DNA of 16,696 bases from Pseudomonadota bacterium (lineage in GTDB: Bacteria > Pseudomonadota > Alphaproteobacteria > Caulobacterales > Caulobacteraceae): contig JAEYNH010000081.1 of assembly GCA_023412655.1 (NCBI GenBank), positions 1 to 16,696 of the forward strand, in the 5' to 3' direction. Both the position numbers and the translations under genes were made by a program. The notes under the pieces are model-generated. The model had not been told where the DNA came from. It saw only the letters and a list, made by a program, of their open reading frames with translations, and made no database searches. Shown in pieces: positions 6,242-13,244 of the stretch (its first letter is position 1; the number at the start of each line of letters is the position of its first letter).

Positions 6242-6988
6242 GTGAACATCGCAAGTATCAAGGCCGGTGCGCCGCGCATCTGGGTCACGCGCACCGAGCC
6301 GGGCGCATCGGAGACGGCTGAACGCCTCATCGGGCTGGGGTTCGCGCCGGTGGTCGCGCCGCTGCTCAGAGCGCAAGCCCGGCGTATCGCTCCCGCTCTG
6401 GAGGGCGTTGCGGCCCTGGCGTTCACAAGTCCAAACGGCGTGGCCGCCTACGCTGGGGCCACGGATGTGCGGGACCTTCCGGTGTTCGCCGTAGGCGACC
6501 GCACGGCGGCGGCGGCGAGGGCGGTCGGATTCCCGGACGTCGAATCGGCGGACGGCGACCTCAGGGACCTGGTCGCCCTGATCTCCGCCAAACGGGCGAT
6601 CCTGGATGGCGTGGTTCTGAGGCCCGGGGCCTCAGAACCTGCCGGCGATATTGTCGCCGCGCTCGCAGCCCACGGCGTTTTATGTCGATCTGAAGCGATC
6701 TACGACGTAGTCGCGGTGGAGGCAGGAGAGGTCGTTGCGCCTCTCGGCTCGTTGGACTTGACGGCGGTGCTGGTCCACTCGCCCCGCGCGGGACGACGCC
6801 TCGCAGAGCTCGCGCGAGGGCGCGCGACAACGAAGCCGCTCGCCGTCGGAATCTCGCCGGCGGCGGTGGAGCCGCTGCGCACTGTGGGATGGGAAAACCT
6901 GGCCATCGCAGACCGACCGAACGAAGCCGCGCTTCTTGCCGCGTTGGCGGCGGCGACGCGGTTCGAGGATGCGACCCCACGCGTTTAG
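6242..6988 (+). CDS. hemD: Uroporphyrinogen-III synthase
   Basis: Cyclises hydroxymethylbilane to uroporphyrinogen III in cytosolic tetrapyrrole (heme, cobalamin) synthesis. GTG 6242 is chosen because it gives a 248-aa protein, the family length, beginning just before the first conserved strand RIWVTRTEPG; GGAGG lies at 6234-6238, rather close. The frame stays open back to 6083, but that extension has no family similarity. Typical features are LAFTSPNGVAAY, VFAVGDRTAAAARAVGF, VLRPGASEPAGDIVAAL, VLVHSPRAGRRL and the closing GISPAAVEPL...GW plus ADRPNEAALLAAL. The hemC gene, usually adjacent in this group, is absent upstream, where DUF2239 and the prophage lie. The family is poorly conserved, but the two-domain motif order supports the call. 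Confidence 0.85.
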   Translation: MNIASIKAGAPRIWVTRTEPGASETAERLIGLGFAPVVAPLLRAQARRIAPALEGVAALAFTSPNGVAAYAGATDVRDLPVFAVGDRTAAAARAVGFPDVESADGDLRDLVALISAKRAILDGVVLRPGASEPAGDIVAALAAHGVLCRSEAIYDVVAVEAGEVVAPLGSLDLTAVLVHSPRAGRRLAELARGRATTKPLAVGISPAAVEPLRTVGWENLAIADRPNEAALLAALAAATRFEDATPRV

Positions 6989-7052
6989 CGCCACGCCGCG
7001 CGAATCGCGCGCCGGCTTGACGTGTTTTGTGAGGGCGGATTTTTGTGGATGG

Positions 7053-7086
7053 CGAGCCCCCAAGTCCGTCGGGACTTGGGGGCTCG
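7053..7086 (-). terminator. Perfect 15-bp hairpin between hemD and tRNA-Thr (terminator or processing element)
   Basis: Arms 7053-7067 and 7072-7086 are perfectly complementary around a 4-nt loop. The hairpin abuts the CCA end of tRNA-Thr with no spacer and follows hemD by 64 bp. No U-tract follows on either strand, so it is not a textbook intrinsic terminator; it could end both transcripts or guide tRNA 3' maturation. Confidence 0.55.
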
Positions 7087-7161
<75 letters not shown>

Positions 7162-7171
7162 GAAGGCGGGC

Positions 7172-7200
7172 GCTATAGCGGGCGAGACGCCGCTCGTGAA
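7172..7200 (-). promoter_or_regulatory. Candidate housekeeping promoter for tRNA-Thr
   Basis: On the minus strand, TTCACGA (7200-7194), a 14-nt spacer, then GCTATAGC (7179-7172) resembles the Caulobacter sigma-73 consensus TTGACGS-N10-14-GCTANAWC (5 of 7 and 7 of 8 matches). It ends 10 nt before the tRNA 5' end, as expected for a short leader. The -10 box is itself palindromic. Confidence 0.4.
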
Positions 7201-7259
7201 GCCCCAATCTCAAGCCGAAGCGCTTGACGACGCCCACACCACGTCGCACCCCAGCGGAG

Positions 7260-7400
7260 ATGGACCCCAAGGATCGAGAGAAGGCGCCCGCGCAAACCCG
7301 CGAAGCCAAGCTCGCGGCGGCTTTGAGGGCGAATCTGCGGCGCCGAAAAGCTGGTGGCGCGGCTCCTCCGCCCGCGCCTAAGAAACACGGCTCGGACTAA
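7260..7400 (+). CDS. 46-aa basic conserved-type small protein upstream of murA
   Basis: ATG 7260 to TAA 7398-7400. The sequence starts MDPKDREKAPAQTREAKLAA and continues with an Arg/Lys helix (LRANLRRRKAGG) and a Pro/Ala tail ending KKHGSD. Small proteins with the pattern 'K-L-AAALRANLRRRKAQ' occur directly upstream of murA in several alphaproteobacteria as far as I recall; their function is unknown. The charged amphipathic helix could bind RNA or acidic partners, but there is no evidence here. It precedes murA (TTG 7488) by 87 bp on the same strand and is probably co-transcribed. No strong ribosome site is obvious (GCGGAG lies close to the ATG), which lowers confidence. Confidence 0.55.
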   Translation: MDPKDREKAPAQTREAKLAAALRANLRRRKAGGAAPPPAPKKHGSD

Positions 7401-7487
7401 CGGCCATTGCGCCGTTCGGAGCGAACGCTAGAAATCAGCGCCAAGGCGACCGCGGCTGCACGCGGCTTCGCGCGTGAAGGATTAGGT

Positions 7488-8780
7488 TTGGACCGTATCG
7501 CCATCACCGGCGGCGCGCGACTGGAGGGAGAAATCCCCATCAGCGGCGCCAAGAACTCGGCAATCAAGCTGATGGTCGCCAGCCTGCTCACCGATGAGCC
7601 GCTGCGGCTGACGAACATGCCCAGGCTGGCGGATACGCGCTTCCTCGGCAAGCTGCTCCAGCGGTTGGGGGCCGAAGTGGTCGAATCAGATGGCCCCCAC
7701 GGCGCCGAGACCCTGCTTACCACCCGCGAGATCGTCAGCGGTTTCGCGTCCTACGACCTCGTCAGGCAGATGCGCGCGTCGTTCAACGTCCTGGGGCCGC
7801 TGTTGGCGAGGTCCGGCCAAGCCAAGGTTTCGCTGCCCGGCGGCTGCACCATCGGCGCACGCCCGGTCGACCTTCATCTTCAGGCTCTAGAGGCGCTCGG
7901 CGCCCGCATCGATCTGCACGAGGGCTATGTCTACGCCCAGGCGCCTCGCGGACTGAAAGGCGCGGAGATCGAGTTCCCGCTGGTTTCAGTCGGCGCCACC
8001 GAGCACACGCTCTTGGCGGCCGTGCTGGCGGAAGGTGAGACCGTCGTTCGCAACGCGGCGTGCGAACCCGAGATCGACGATCTGGCTGACTGCCTCAATA
8101 AGATGGGAGCTCGGATCAGCGGCGCTGGTACGTCAGAGATTCGCATCCAGGGCGTTGGACGCCTCTCGGGCGCGACTCACGCCGTGCTTCCGGATCGTAT
8201 CGAGACGGGCACCTACGCCTTGGCCGCCGCGATGGCCGGCGGGCAAGTGAGGCTGAGGCGGACCCGGAGCGACTTCATCCAGGCCCTGCTCGACAAGATG
8301 GTCGAAGCCGGCGTCGAGGTGATCCCGCACAACGATGGTCTGACGATCAAACGCCACAATGGACGGTTGCGCGCCGTCGAGGTCGAAACGGATCCCTATC
8401 CCGGGTTCGCGACCGACCTGCAGGCTCAGTTCATGGCGCTGATGACCCTGGCGGACGGGGAGAGCGTGATCCGCGAGACGATCTTCGAGAACCGCTTCAT
8501 GCATGCGCCGGAACTGCGTCGGCTAGGCGCGGACATCACCGTGCATGGCGGCGAGGCGCGCGTCCGTGGGGTGGATGCCCTGGAAGGGGCGCAGGTGATG
8601 GCCACGGACCTCCGCGCTTCGGTGAGCCTTGTTATCGCGGGCCTGGCGGCGCGCGGCGAGACCATCGTGAACCGCGTCTACCACCTGGACCGCGGTTTCG
8701 AGCGGCTGGAGGAGAAGCTGGGCGCCTGCGGCGCGCAGGTCCGGCGGCTCAGGGGCGACGGCGAAGCGGAAGAGGACTAG
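7488..8780 (+). CDS. murA: UDP-N-acetylglucosamine 1-carboxyvinyltransferase
   Basis: Transfers enolpyruvate from PEP to UDP-GlcNAc, the first committed step of peptidoglycan synthesis in the cytoplasm. The frame is open from 7407, but TTG 7488 after GAAGGA gives the family N-terminus LDRIAITGGARLEGEIPISG and 430 aa, close to the usual length. Lys22-Asn23 (SGAKNSA) align exactly with the E. coli catalytic pair. The loop LPGGCTIGARPVDLH carries the fosfomycin-target Cys (Cys120 here). TDLQAQFMAL holds the catalytic Asp. The closing block DLRASVSLVIAGLAARGET, then HLDRGFERLEEKL, is also typical. It is the first gene of a co-directional cluster and is followed by the DUF2948 gene after 3 bp. Confidence 0.97.
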   Translation: MDRIAITGGARLEGEIPISGAKNSAIKLMVASLLTDEPLRLTNMPRLADTRFLGKLLQRLGAEVVESDGPHGAETLLTTREIVSGFASYDLVRQMRASFNVLGPLLARSGQAKVSLPGGCTIGARPVDLHLQALEALGARIDLHEGYVYAQAPRGLKGAEIEFPLVSVGATEHTLLAAVLAEGETVVRNAACEPEIDDLADCLNKMGARISGAGTSEIRIQGVGRLSGATHAVLPDRIETGTYALAAAMAGGQVRLRRTRSDFIQALLDKMVEAGVEVIPHNDGLTIKRHNGRLRAVEVETDPYPGFATDLQAQFMALMTLADGESVIRETIFENRFMHAPELRRLGADITVHGGEARVRGVDALEGAQVMATDLRASVSLVIAGLAARGETIVNRVYHLDRGFERLEEKLGACGAQVRRLRGDGEAEED

Positions 8781-8783
8781 GCG

Positions 8784-9209
8784 ATGGCCGATCCCACGCC
8801 GCTGCGGCTGCTCGCCCAGGACGCTGACGACCTGGCCGTCATTTCGGCCGCGCTGCAGGATGCAGTCGGCAAGGTCGGGGACATCGCCTTCGAGCCGCGG
8901 GCGCGGCGCCTCACTGTGACGCTCAACCGCTACCGTTGGGAGGCGGGCAAGCGCGAGCGTGTTCGTTCCGCCCTCCAGCTTGGCGGCGTCCTGAAGGTCC
9001 AGACCCGAAAGCTGCGGCGCCACCGGCCCGATGCCGTGGTCGAACTGCTGGCGGTGACCTTCCAACCTGGGGAAGCGCCGAGTGGCGTCATGACCCTCAG
9101 TTTCGCCGGCGGTGGCGATATCCGCGCCGAGGTGGAGTGCGTGGACGCAGTCCTGGCCGACGTTTCCACGCCCTGGCCGACGACGCGAACCCCGGCACAC
9201 GAGCTTTGA
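8784..9209 (+). CDS. DUF2948 family protein
   Basis: 141 aa; ATG 8784 comes 3 bp after the murA stop, so it is translationally linked. The sequence shows the family pattern LRLLAQDADDLAVISAALQD, then VGDIAFEPRARRLTVTLNRY.WE, a central basic segment, LLAVTFQPGEAPSGVMTLSF and AEVECVDAVLADV. DUF2948 proteins are confined mainly to alphaproteobacteria and sit between murA and hisD in many genomes; the role is unknown. There is no signal peptide, membrane helix or catalytic motif. The regular alternation of hydrophobic residues suggests a beta-rich cytosolic fold. Confidence 0.9.
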   Translation: MADPTPLRLLAQDADDLAVISAALQDAVGKVGDIAFEPRARRLTVTLNRYRWEAGKRERVRSALQLGGVLKVQTRKLRRHRPDAVVELLAVTFQPGEAPSGVMTLSFAGGGDIRAEVECVDAVLADVSTPWPTTRTPAHEL

Positions 9210-9252
9210 GCGCCGTAGCGCCGAGACGCGCACGCGGCTAAAGAGGCGCGCC

Positions 9253-10542
9253 ATGCGCCGCTTTGCGTTCACTGATCCCAACTTCCAAGTGGCCTTTTCC
9301 GAGTTCGTGGCTGAACGCCGCGAAACGCCGGAAGAGGTCGATACCGTCGTGCGTGATGTGCTGGCGGCGGTTCGGACCGAGGGGCTTCCCGCCCTCCTGC
9401 GCTTCGCCCGTGATTTCGATCGGGTGGAACTCACCGAGGAGTCGATCCGCGTCGGGGCCGATGAGATCGCCGAGGGGGCGGCCGCTTGTTCGACTGACGT
9501 GCGGGAGGCCATCGCTTTCGCGGCGGCGCGCATCCGCGCCTATCACGAGCGCCAGCGCCCGGCCGACCAAAGGTTCGTGGACGAGGCGGGCGTTGAACTC
9601 GGCTGGCGCTGGACACCTCTGGACGCCGTGGGCGTCTACGTGCCGGGCGGTCGGGCCGCCTATCCCTCGACCGTCCTGATGAACGCCGTGCCCGCGGCGG
9701 CTGCGGGCGTGGGCCGGATTGCCATGGTGACCCCGCCGGGACGCCTGCAGCCGCCGGTTCTTGCCGCTGCGCAGGCGGCTGGCGTGACGGAAATCTGGCG
9801 CGTGGGCGGCGCCCAGGCCGTGGCTGCTCTTGCCTATGGGGCGGGTCCCATCCGCCCGGTCGACAAGATCGTCGGGCCCGGCAACGCCTTCGTCACCGCT
9901 GCAAAGCGCCGCGTGTATGGGGTTGTGGGCATCGACGCCCTTGCCGGACCCTCGGAGATCGTCGTCGTGGCTGACGGCGCCAACGATCCGGACTGGATCG
10001 CCGCCGACCTCCTGTCGCAGGCCGAGCACGACCCCGCCGCGCAATCCATCCTGATCACCGACGATGATGCGTTCGCCGACGCCGTGGTGCGAGCGGTGGA
10101 TGCGCAGCTGGCCACCTTGGCGACGGGCAAGGACGCGGCGGCTTCGTGGCGCGATCACGGGGCGGTGGTTATCGCACCGCTGGATGAAGCACCCGGGCTG
10201 GTCGACCTCATCGCCCCCGAACATGTGGAGTTCGCCACGGAGGCGCCGGAACGCCTAGCGGACCGCGTGCGCCACGCCGGAGCCATCTTCCTTGGCCGGC
10301 ATGCGCCGGAGGCTATCGGCGATTATGTGGCCGGTTCGAACCACGTCCTTCCCACCAGCCGCGCCGCCCGCTTCTCGTCGGGCCTGTCGCTCTATGATTT
10401 CCTGAAGCGCACCTCGATCGTGAAATGTGACGCGGCCGCGTTCGCCGCGCTCGCGCCTGCCACGATCGCGCTGGCCGAGGCCGAGGGGTTGCCGGCCCAC
10501 GCGCGCTCGGCCGCCATCCGACTGGGGCCACGCTCCACCTGA
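9253..10542 (+). CDS. hisD: Histidinol dehydrogenase
   Basis: Zinc enzyme that oxidises L-histidinol to L-histidine in two NAD-dependent steps, ending histidine synthesis. An open frame begins at 9112 inside the DUF2948 gene, but ATG 9253 after an AGAGG site gives the family length of 429 aa. The zinc ligands align with E. coli shifted by three: Gln256 and His259 (LLSQAEHDP), Asp357 (GDYVAGSNHVLPT) and His416 (HARSAAIR). The catalytic Glu323-His324 pair is in APEHVEF. The signature IVGPGNAFVTAAKRRVYG, then IDALAGPSEIVV, is intact. No other his genes are nearby; hisD beside murA/DUF2948 is the normal alphaproteobacterial placement. Confidence 0.97.
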   Translation: MRRFAFTDPNFQVAFSEFVAERRETPEEVDTVVRDVLAAVRTEGLPALLRFARDFDRVELTEESIRVGADEIAEGAAACSTDVREAIAFAAARIRAYHERQRPADQRFVDEAGVELGWRWTPLDAVGVYVPGGRAAYPSTVLMNAVPAAAAGVGRIAMVTPPGRLQPPVLAAAQAAGVTEIWRVGGAQAVAALAYGAGPIRPVDKIVGPGNAFVTAAKRRVYGVVGIDALAGPSEIVVVADGANDPDWIAADLLSQAEHDPAAQSILITDDDAFADAVVRAVDAQLATLATGKDAAASWRDHGAVVIAPLDEAPGLVDLIAPEHVEFATEAPERLADRVRHAGAIFLGRHAPEAIGDYVAGSNHVLPTSRAARFSSGLSLYDFLKRTSIVKCDAAAFAALAPATIALAEAEGLPAHARSAAIRLGPRST

Positions 10543-10567
10543 TCCACCGCCCGCAAGCTGAACATTA

Positions 10568-10601
10568 GCTGTCTGAGCCGCTCCGAAGCGGTTCAGGCAG
10601 C
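10568..10601 (+). terminator. 15-bp hairpin after hisD (possible terminator or leader element)
   Basis: Arms 10568-10582 and 10587-10601 pair over 15 bp, two of them G-U, with loop CCGA. It lies 25 bp after hisD and 49 bp before the SH3 gene. No U-tract follows, so Rho-independent termination is uncertain; it may be a 3' stabilising hairpin or part of the next leader. Confidence 0.45.
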
Positions 10602-10649
10602 GCTTCGTACCATCGCCTCATCGTAGTGATGCGAAGGACGGAGAAGACC

Positions 10650-11225
10650 ATGCGCAGTTCGATGAAGGCTTCGATCAGCGGCGGAGCGATTGCAGCCGTT
10701 CTGGCGAGCGCTCTGATGTTCGGTGGCGCGACGAGCGCGAACGCCGGTGTCACCGGTTGCTCGGCTCCCGGCGGAAAGCAGGAAGTCGGCGCGGTGCTCG
10801 GCGCTCTTGCGGGCGGCCTCATCGGCAACAAGGTCGGCGGCCGTCAGCCAGGCATGGAGACTGTGATCGGCGCCGGTGTTGGCGCCGCGGCGGGCTCGGC
10901 TCTTGGCTGCGAAATGCAGAAGGATCGGGCCGAACAGCGGGGGATCTACACACGCAACGGGTATCGGCTGTCGTCGCAGGTCGCGCCGGCGAGCTACAGC
11001 CGCATCGGTCAAACCTTTGTCGCCACCAGCGGCGTGAACCTGCGAGCGGGACCCACGACGCGGTCGGATCGGGTCGGACGCCTGCGGCCGGGCGAGCGTT
11101 TTGAAGCTCTGGCCCAAGTCCGCGGTTCGGACTGGATCCTGGTGGGGCAGGGCGGTGTGGGCGTCGGCTATGTCCGTGACGACTTCGTCAGGCCCGAAGG
11201 CCGGCGTTACGCCGCCGGCTACTGA
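10650..11225 (+). CDS. Secreted glycine-zipper and SH3-domain protein
   Basis: 191 aa from ATG 10650, chosen because GGAG lies about 8 nt upstream; earlier in-frame GTG/ATG codons at 10626 and 10629 lack this. Residues 1-32 are a signal peptide with likely cleavage at SANA-GV. Residues 44-64 and 71-86 are glycine-zipper helices (GAVLGALAGGLIGNKVGG, VIGAGVGAAAGSALG), as in the rickettsial 17-kDa antigen family. Residues 123-180 form a bacterial SH3-like domain (VNLRAGPTTRSDRVGRLRPG ... GYVRDDFV), often binding cell-wall peptides. Two Cys (37, 87) could pair in the periplasm. A role in envelope maintenance is inferred. It is monocistronic by appearance, with a strong terminator directly after it. 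Confidence 0.8.
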   Translation: MRSSMKASISGGAIAAVLASALMFGGATSANAGVTGCSAPGGKQEVGAVLGALAGGLIGNKVGGRQPGMETVIGAGVGAAAGSALGCEMQKDRAEQRGIYTRNGYRLSSQVAPASYSRIGQTFVATSGVNLRAGPTTRSDRVGRLRPGERFEALAQVRGSDWILVGQGGVGVGYVRDDFVRPEGRRYAAGY

Positions 11226-11238
11226 CATCGGCACATTA

Positions 11239-11271
11239 CGCCCGGCGCGATTCCGCGCCGGGCGTTTTTTT
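11239..11271 (+). terminator. Intrinsic terminator after SH3 gene
   Basis: An 11-bp perfect GC-rich stem (CGCCCGGCGCG, loop ATTC, CGCGCCGGGCG) is followed by seven T residues at 11265-11271. It lies 13 bp after the stop codon and separates the SH3 gene from the downstream housekeeping cluster. Confidence 0.93.
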
Positions 11272-11357
11272 CTTTATCCGCCCCAGGCGTGCAGGAGCGG
11301 GATGACGCGGCCCCCCGGATTGCAATAAAGCTCGGCGCGATCTTCCGCCTGGACCAC

Positions 11358-11837
11358 ATGGCCGACGAAGCGCGCAAAAAGCACCGCCTGCAGAGCGTGG
11401 AGCTCGACGAAGAGTCGCTCGCGGCGGTTTCGCGTGACCAGGAGCAGGAGCGGCAGATCGCCATCTTCGACCTGCTCGAGGAAAACTACTTCGCGCCCGA
11501 GGGGGCGGAGACGGGCCCCTACGACCTGCGCATGGGGCTGGTTGAGAACCGGCTCGTGCTCGACGTCCGGGGGCCCGCCTACGAGCGCCGACACATCCTA
11601 TCGCTGTCCCCGTTCCGCGGGCTGATCCGCGACTATTTCATGATCTGCGAAAGCTATTACCAGGCGATCCGCAACTCGACGCCGCAGCAGATCGAGGCCT
11701 TGGACATGGGGCGGCGGGGTCTGCACAACGAGGCGTCCGAACTGCTGCGAACGCGCCTTGCAGGGAAGGTAGAGACCGATCTCGACACCGCGCGCCGTCT
11801 CTTCACGCTGATCTGCGCGCTGCATTGGCGAGGCTGA
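11358..11837 (+). CDS. UPF0262 family protein
   Basis: The frame is open from GTG 11289, but ATG 11358 gives 159 aa starting MADEARKKHRLQSVELDEES, matching the usual start and length of this family; the longer form would begin immediately after the terminator. Conserved stretches visible are ERQIAIFDLLEENYF, YDLRMGLVENRLVLDV, LSLSPFRGLIRDYFMICESY, YYQAIRNSTPQQIEALDMG and RRGLHNEASELL. UPF0262 is an alphaproteobacterial family of unknown function, cytosolic by sequence and commonly found next to hisD and the phosphatase gene that follows here after 7 bp. The ribosome site before 11358 is weak, so the start is moderately sure. Confidence 0.9.
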   Translation: MADEARKKHRLQSVELDEESLAAVSRDQEQERQIAIFDLLEENYFAPEGAETGPYDLRMGLVENRLVLDVRGPAYERRHILSLSPFRGLIRDYFMICESYYQAIRNSTPQQIEALDMGRRGLHNEASELLRTRLAGKVETDLDTARRLFTLICALHWRG

Positions 11838-11844
11838 GCGCCGC

Positions 11845-12309
11845 ATGAGTGAAGGTTCCTCCGCCCGGCTGCCTGACGCGGTCCTGTTCGCCTGCAACCT
11901 CAACCGGGTGCGCTCGCCCATGGCCGAGGCGCTGCTGAAGCGCCTTCTGGGCGACAGGGTGTTCGTGGACAGTTGCGGGTTGCGGGCCCCGGGCGGCGCG
12001 GCGGCCGACGAGACAGATGTCGACCCGCTCGCGCAGGAAGTGATGAGGGAGTTGGGGTGCGACCTGGCCGGCCATCGCGCCAAGACCTTCGACGAGCTCA
12101 ACGATGACTCGTTCGACCTTGTGATCTCCCTCACCCCCGAAGCGCAGCATCGGGCCGTGGAGATGGCTCGGGGACGGGCGGCGGAGATCGAGTATTGGCC
12201 CACTTTCGATCCCACCCTGTCCGAAGGCTCCCGGGAAGCTCGGCTCGAGGCCTATCGCCAGGTTCGCGACGCCCTTGCCGCGCGGATTGCCGAACGCTTT
12301 CGGCGTTGA
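11845..12309 (+). CDS. Low-molecular-weight phosphatase / ArsC-like protein
   Basis: 154 aa with a low-molecular-weight protein tyrosine phosphatase fold signature. The phosphate loop near the N-terminus is CNLNRVRS (Cys17, Arg23, Ser24; C-x5-R-S), followed by PMAEALLKRLL as in this superfamily. VDSCGLRAPGG and the late WPTFDPT (Asp122, candidate general acid) also fit. The loop differs from the common CxGNxCRSP, lacking the Gly and second Cys, so the substrate may not be phosphotyrosine; related alphaproteobacterial proteins are annotated as arsenate reductase-like. No arsenic-resistance neighbours are present. It lies 7 bp after the UPF0262 gene in the conserved cluster leading to infA. Confidence 0.8.
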   Translation: MSEGSSARLPDAVLFACNLNRVRSPMAEALLKRLLGDRVFVDSCGLRAPGGAAADETDVDPLAQEVMRELGCDLAGHRAKTFDELNDDSFDLVISLTPEAQHRAVEMARGRAAEIEYWPTFDPTLSEGSREARLEAYRQVRDALAARIAERFRR

Positions 12310-12417
12310 GCATCCGGGCCCATCGACCTGCCGCCGGGTCCTGCGTTATATTGCATTCGGAATCGGGCTCGGGGCGTTGTGGCGGGAGCCGTCGTTTTAT
12401 CTCGATCAGGAGCCTGC

Positions 12418-12636
12418 ATGGCCAAAGAAGAACTGTTGGAGTTTCCCGGCACCGTCAGCGAGGTGCTGCCCAACGCGACGTTCCGTGTGAAGCTTGAGAA
12501 CGACCACGAGATTATCGCCCACACCGCCGGCAAGATGCGGAAGAACCGCATTCGGGTCTCGGCCGGAGACAAGGTGCTGGTGGAGATGACGCCCTACGAC
12601 CTCACCAAGGGCCGCATCACGTTCCGCGTCCGCTGA
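12418..12636 (+). CDS. infA: Translation initiation factor IF-1
   Basis: 72 aa, the standard size; ATG 12418 follows AGGAG at 12408-12412, whereas the longer frame from 12379 adds unrelated residues. The sequence MAKEELLEFPGTVSEVLPNA, then RVKLENDHEIIAHTAGKMRKNRI and the closing GDKVLVEMTPYDLTKGRITF, is the S1-like OB fold of IF-1, which binds the 30S A-site with IF-2 and IF-3 during initiation. A 108-bp gap separates it from the phosphatase gene, enough room for its own promoter, though none is clear. It is followed by maf after 20 bp. Confidence 0.98.
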   Translation: MAKEELLEFPGTVSEVLPNATFRVKLENDHEIIAHTAGKMRKNRIRVSAGDKVLVEMTPYDLTKGRITFRVR

Positions 12637-12656
12637 CGGCCTTCAGGGACGACGCC

Positions 12657-13244
12657 TTGCCGCCCGAGCCGCAGCGCCTCGTCCTGGCCTCCGCAAGCCC
12701 TAGGCGGCTCGACCTCCTGCGCCAGATCGGCGTGGAGCCCGACGCCATAGACGCCGCCGACCTGGACGAAACCCCGCAATCCGACGAAACACCGCGACGG
12801 CTGGCCGAGCGCCTTGCCGTCTCGAAGGCTGCGTGTGTCGCCGGCCGCCATGCCGACGCCTGGGTGCTGGCCGCCGATACGGTGGTGGCTGTTGGGCGCC
12901 GCGTGCTTCCGAAGGCCGAGGACGAAGCTGAGGTCCGCGCCTGCCTGACGTTGTTGTCCGGGCGGGCGCACCGGGTGCTCACCGGCCTGGCCGTGGGCGC
13001 CCCGAGTGGCCGTATCGCGTCGCGTCTCGTGGAGAGCCGCGTGCGCTTCAAGCGGCTGTCCGACTCCGAAGTCGAGGCTTATGTCCGCGCGGGCGAAGGC
13101 CTCGGCAAGGCGGGTGGCTATGCCATCCAGGGACGCGCGGGGGCATTCGTGACCGGCCTTCAAGGGTCGTATTCAGGCGTGGTCGGTCTCCCCCTCTATG
13201 AGGGCGCGTGCCTGCTCACCGGGCTGGGCTTCCGGCTGCCATGA
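12657..13244 (+). CDS. maf: Maf family nucleotide pyrophosphatase
   Basis: 195 aa from TTG 12657, the only start placing the family N-terminus LVLASASPRRLDLLRQIG about six residues in. Maf enzymes hydrolyse non-canonical or pyrimidine nucleoside triphosphates (house-cleaning; dTTP/UTP in the YhdE type). The conserved LAADTVV with the catalytic Asp74, the LSGRAHRVLTG segment, and GKAGGYAIQGRAGAFV followed by GSYSGVVGLPL are all present. Which Maf subclass it belongs to is not resolved here. The stop overlaps the start of the RNase G-like gene by ATGA (13241-13244), indicating coupled translation. The GC-rich TTG start suggests modest expression. Confidence 0.92.
   Translation: MPPEPQRLVLASASPRRLDLLRQIGVEPDAIDAADLDETPQSDETPRRLAERLAVSKAACVAGRHADAWVLAADTVVAVGRRVLPKAEDEAEVRACLTLLSGRAHRVLTGLAVGAPSGRIASRLVESRVRFKRLSDSEVEAYVRAGEGLGKAGGYAIQGRAGAFVTGLQGSYSGVVGLPLYEGACLLTGLGFRLP

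Noticed and set aside
6126..6245. Short ORF (ATG 6126) before hemD
   Set aside because: About 39 codons of low-complexity sequence with no conserved feature; it overlaps the likely leader and start of hemD.
8523..9533. Long minus-strand open frame across the murA end, DUF2948 and hisD start
   Set aside because: Low-complexity Arg/Ser-rich translation opposite three well-supported genes.
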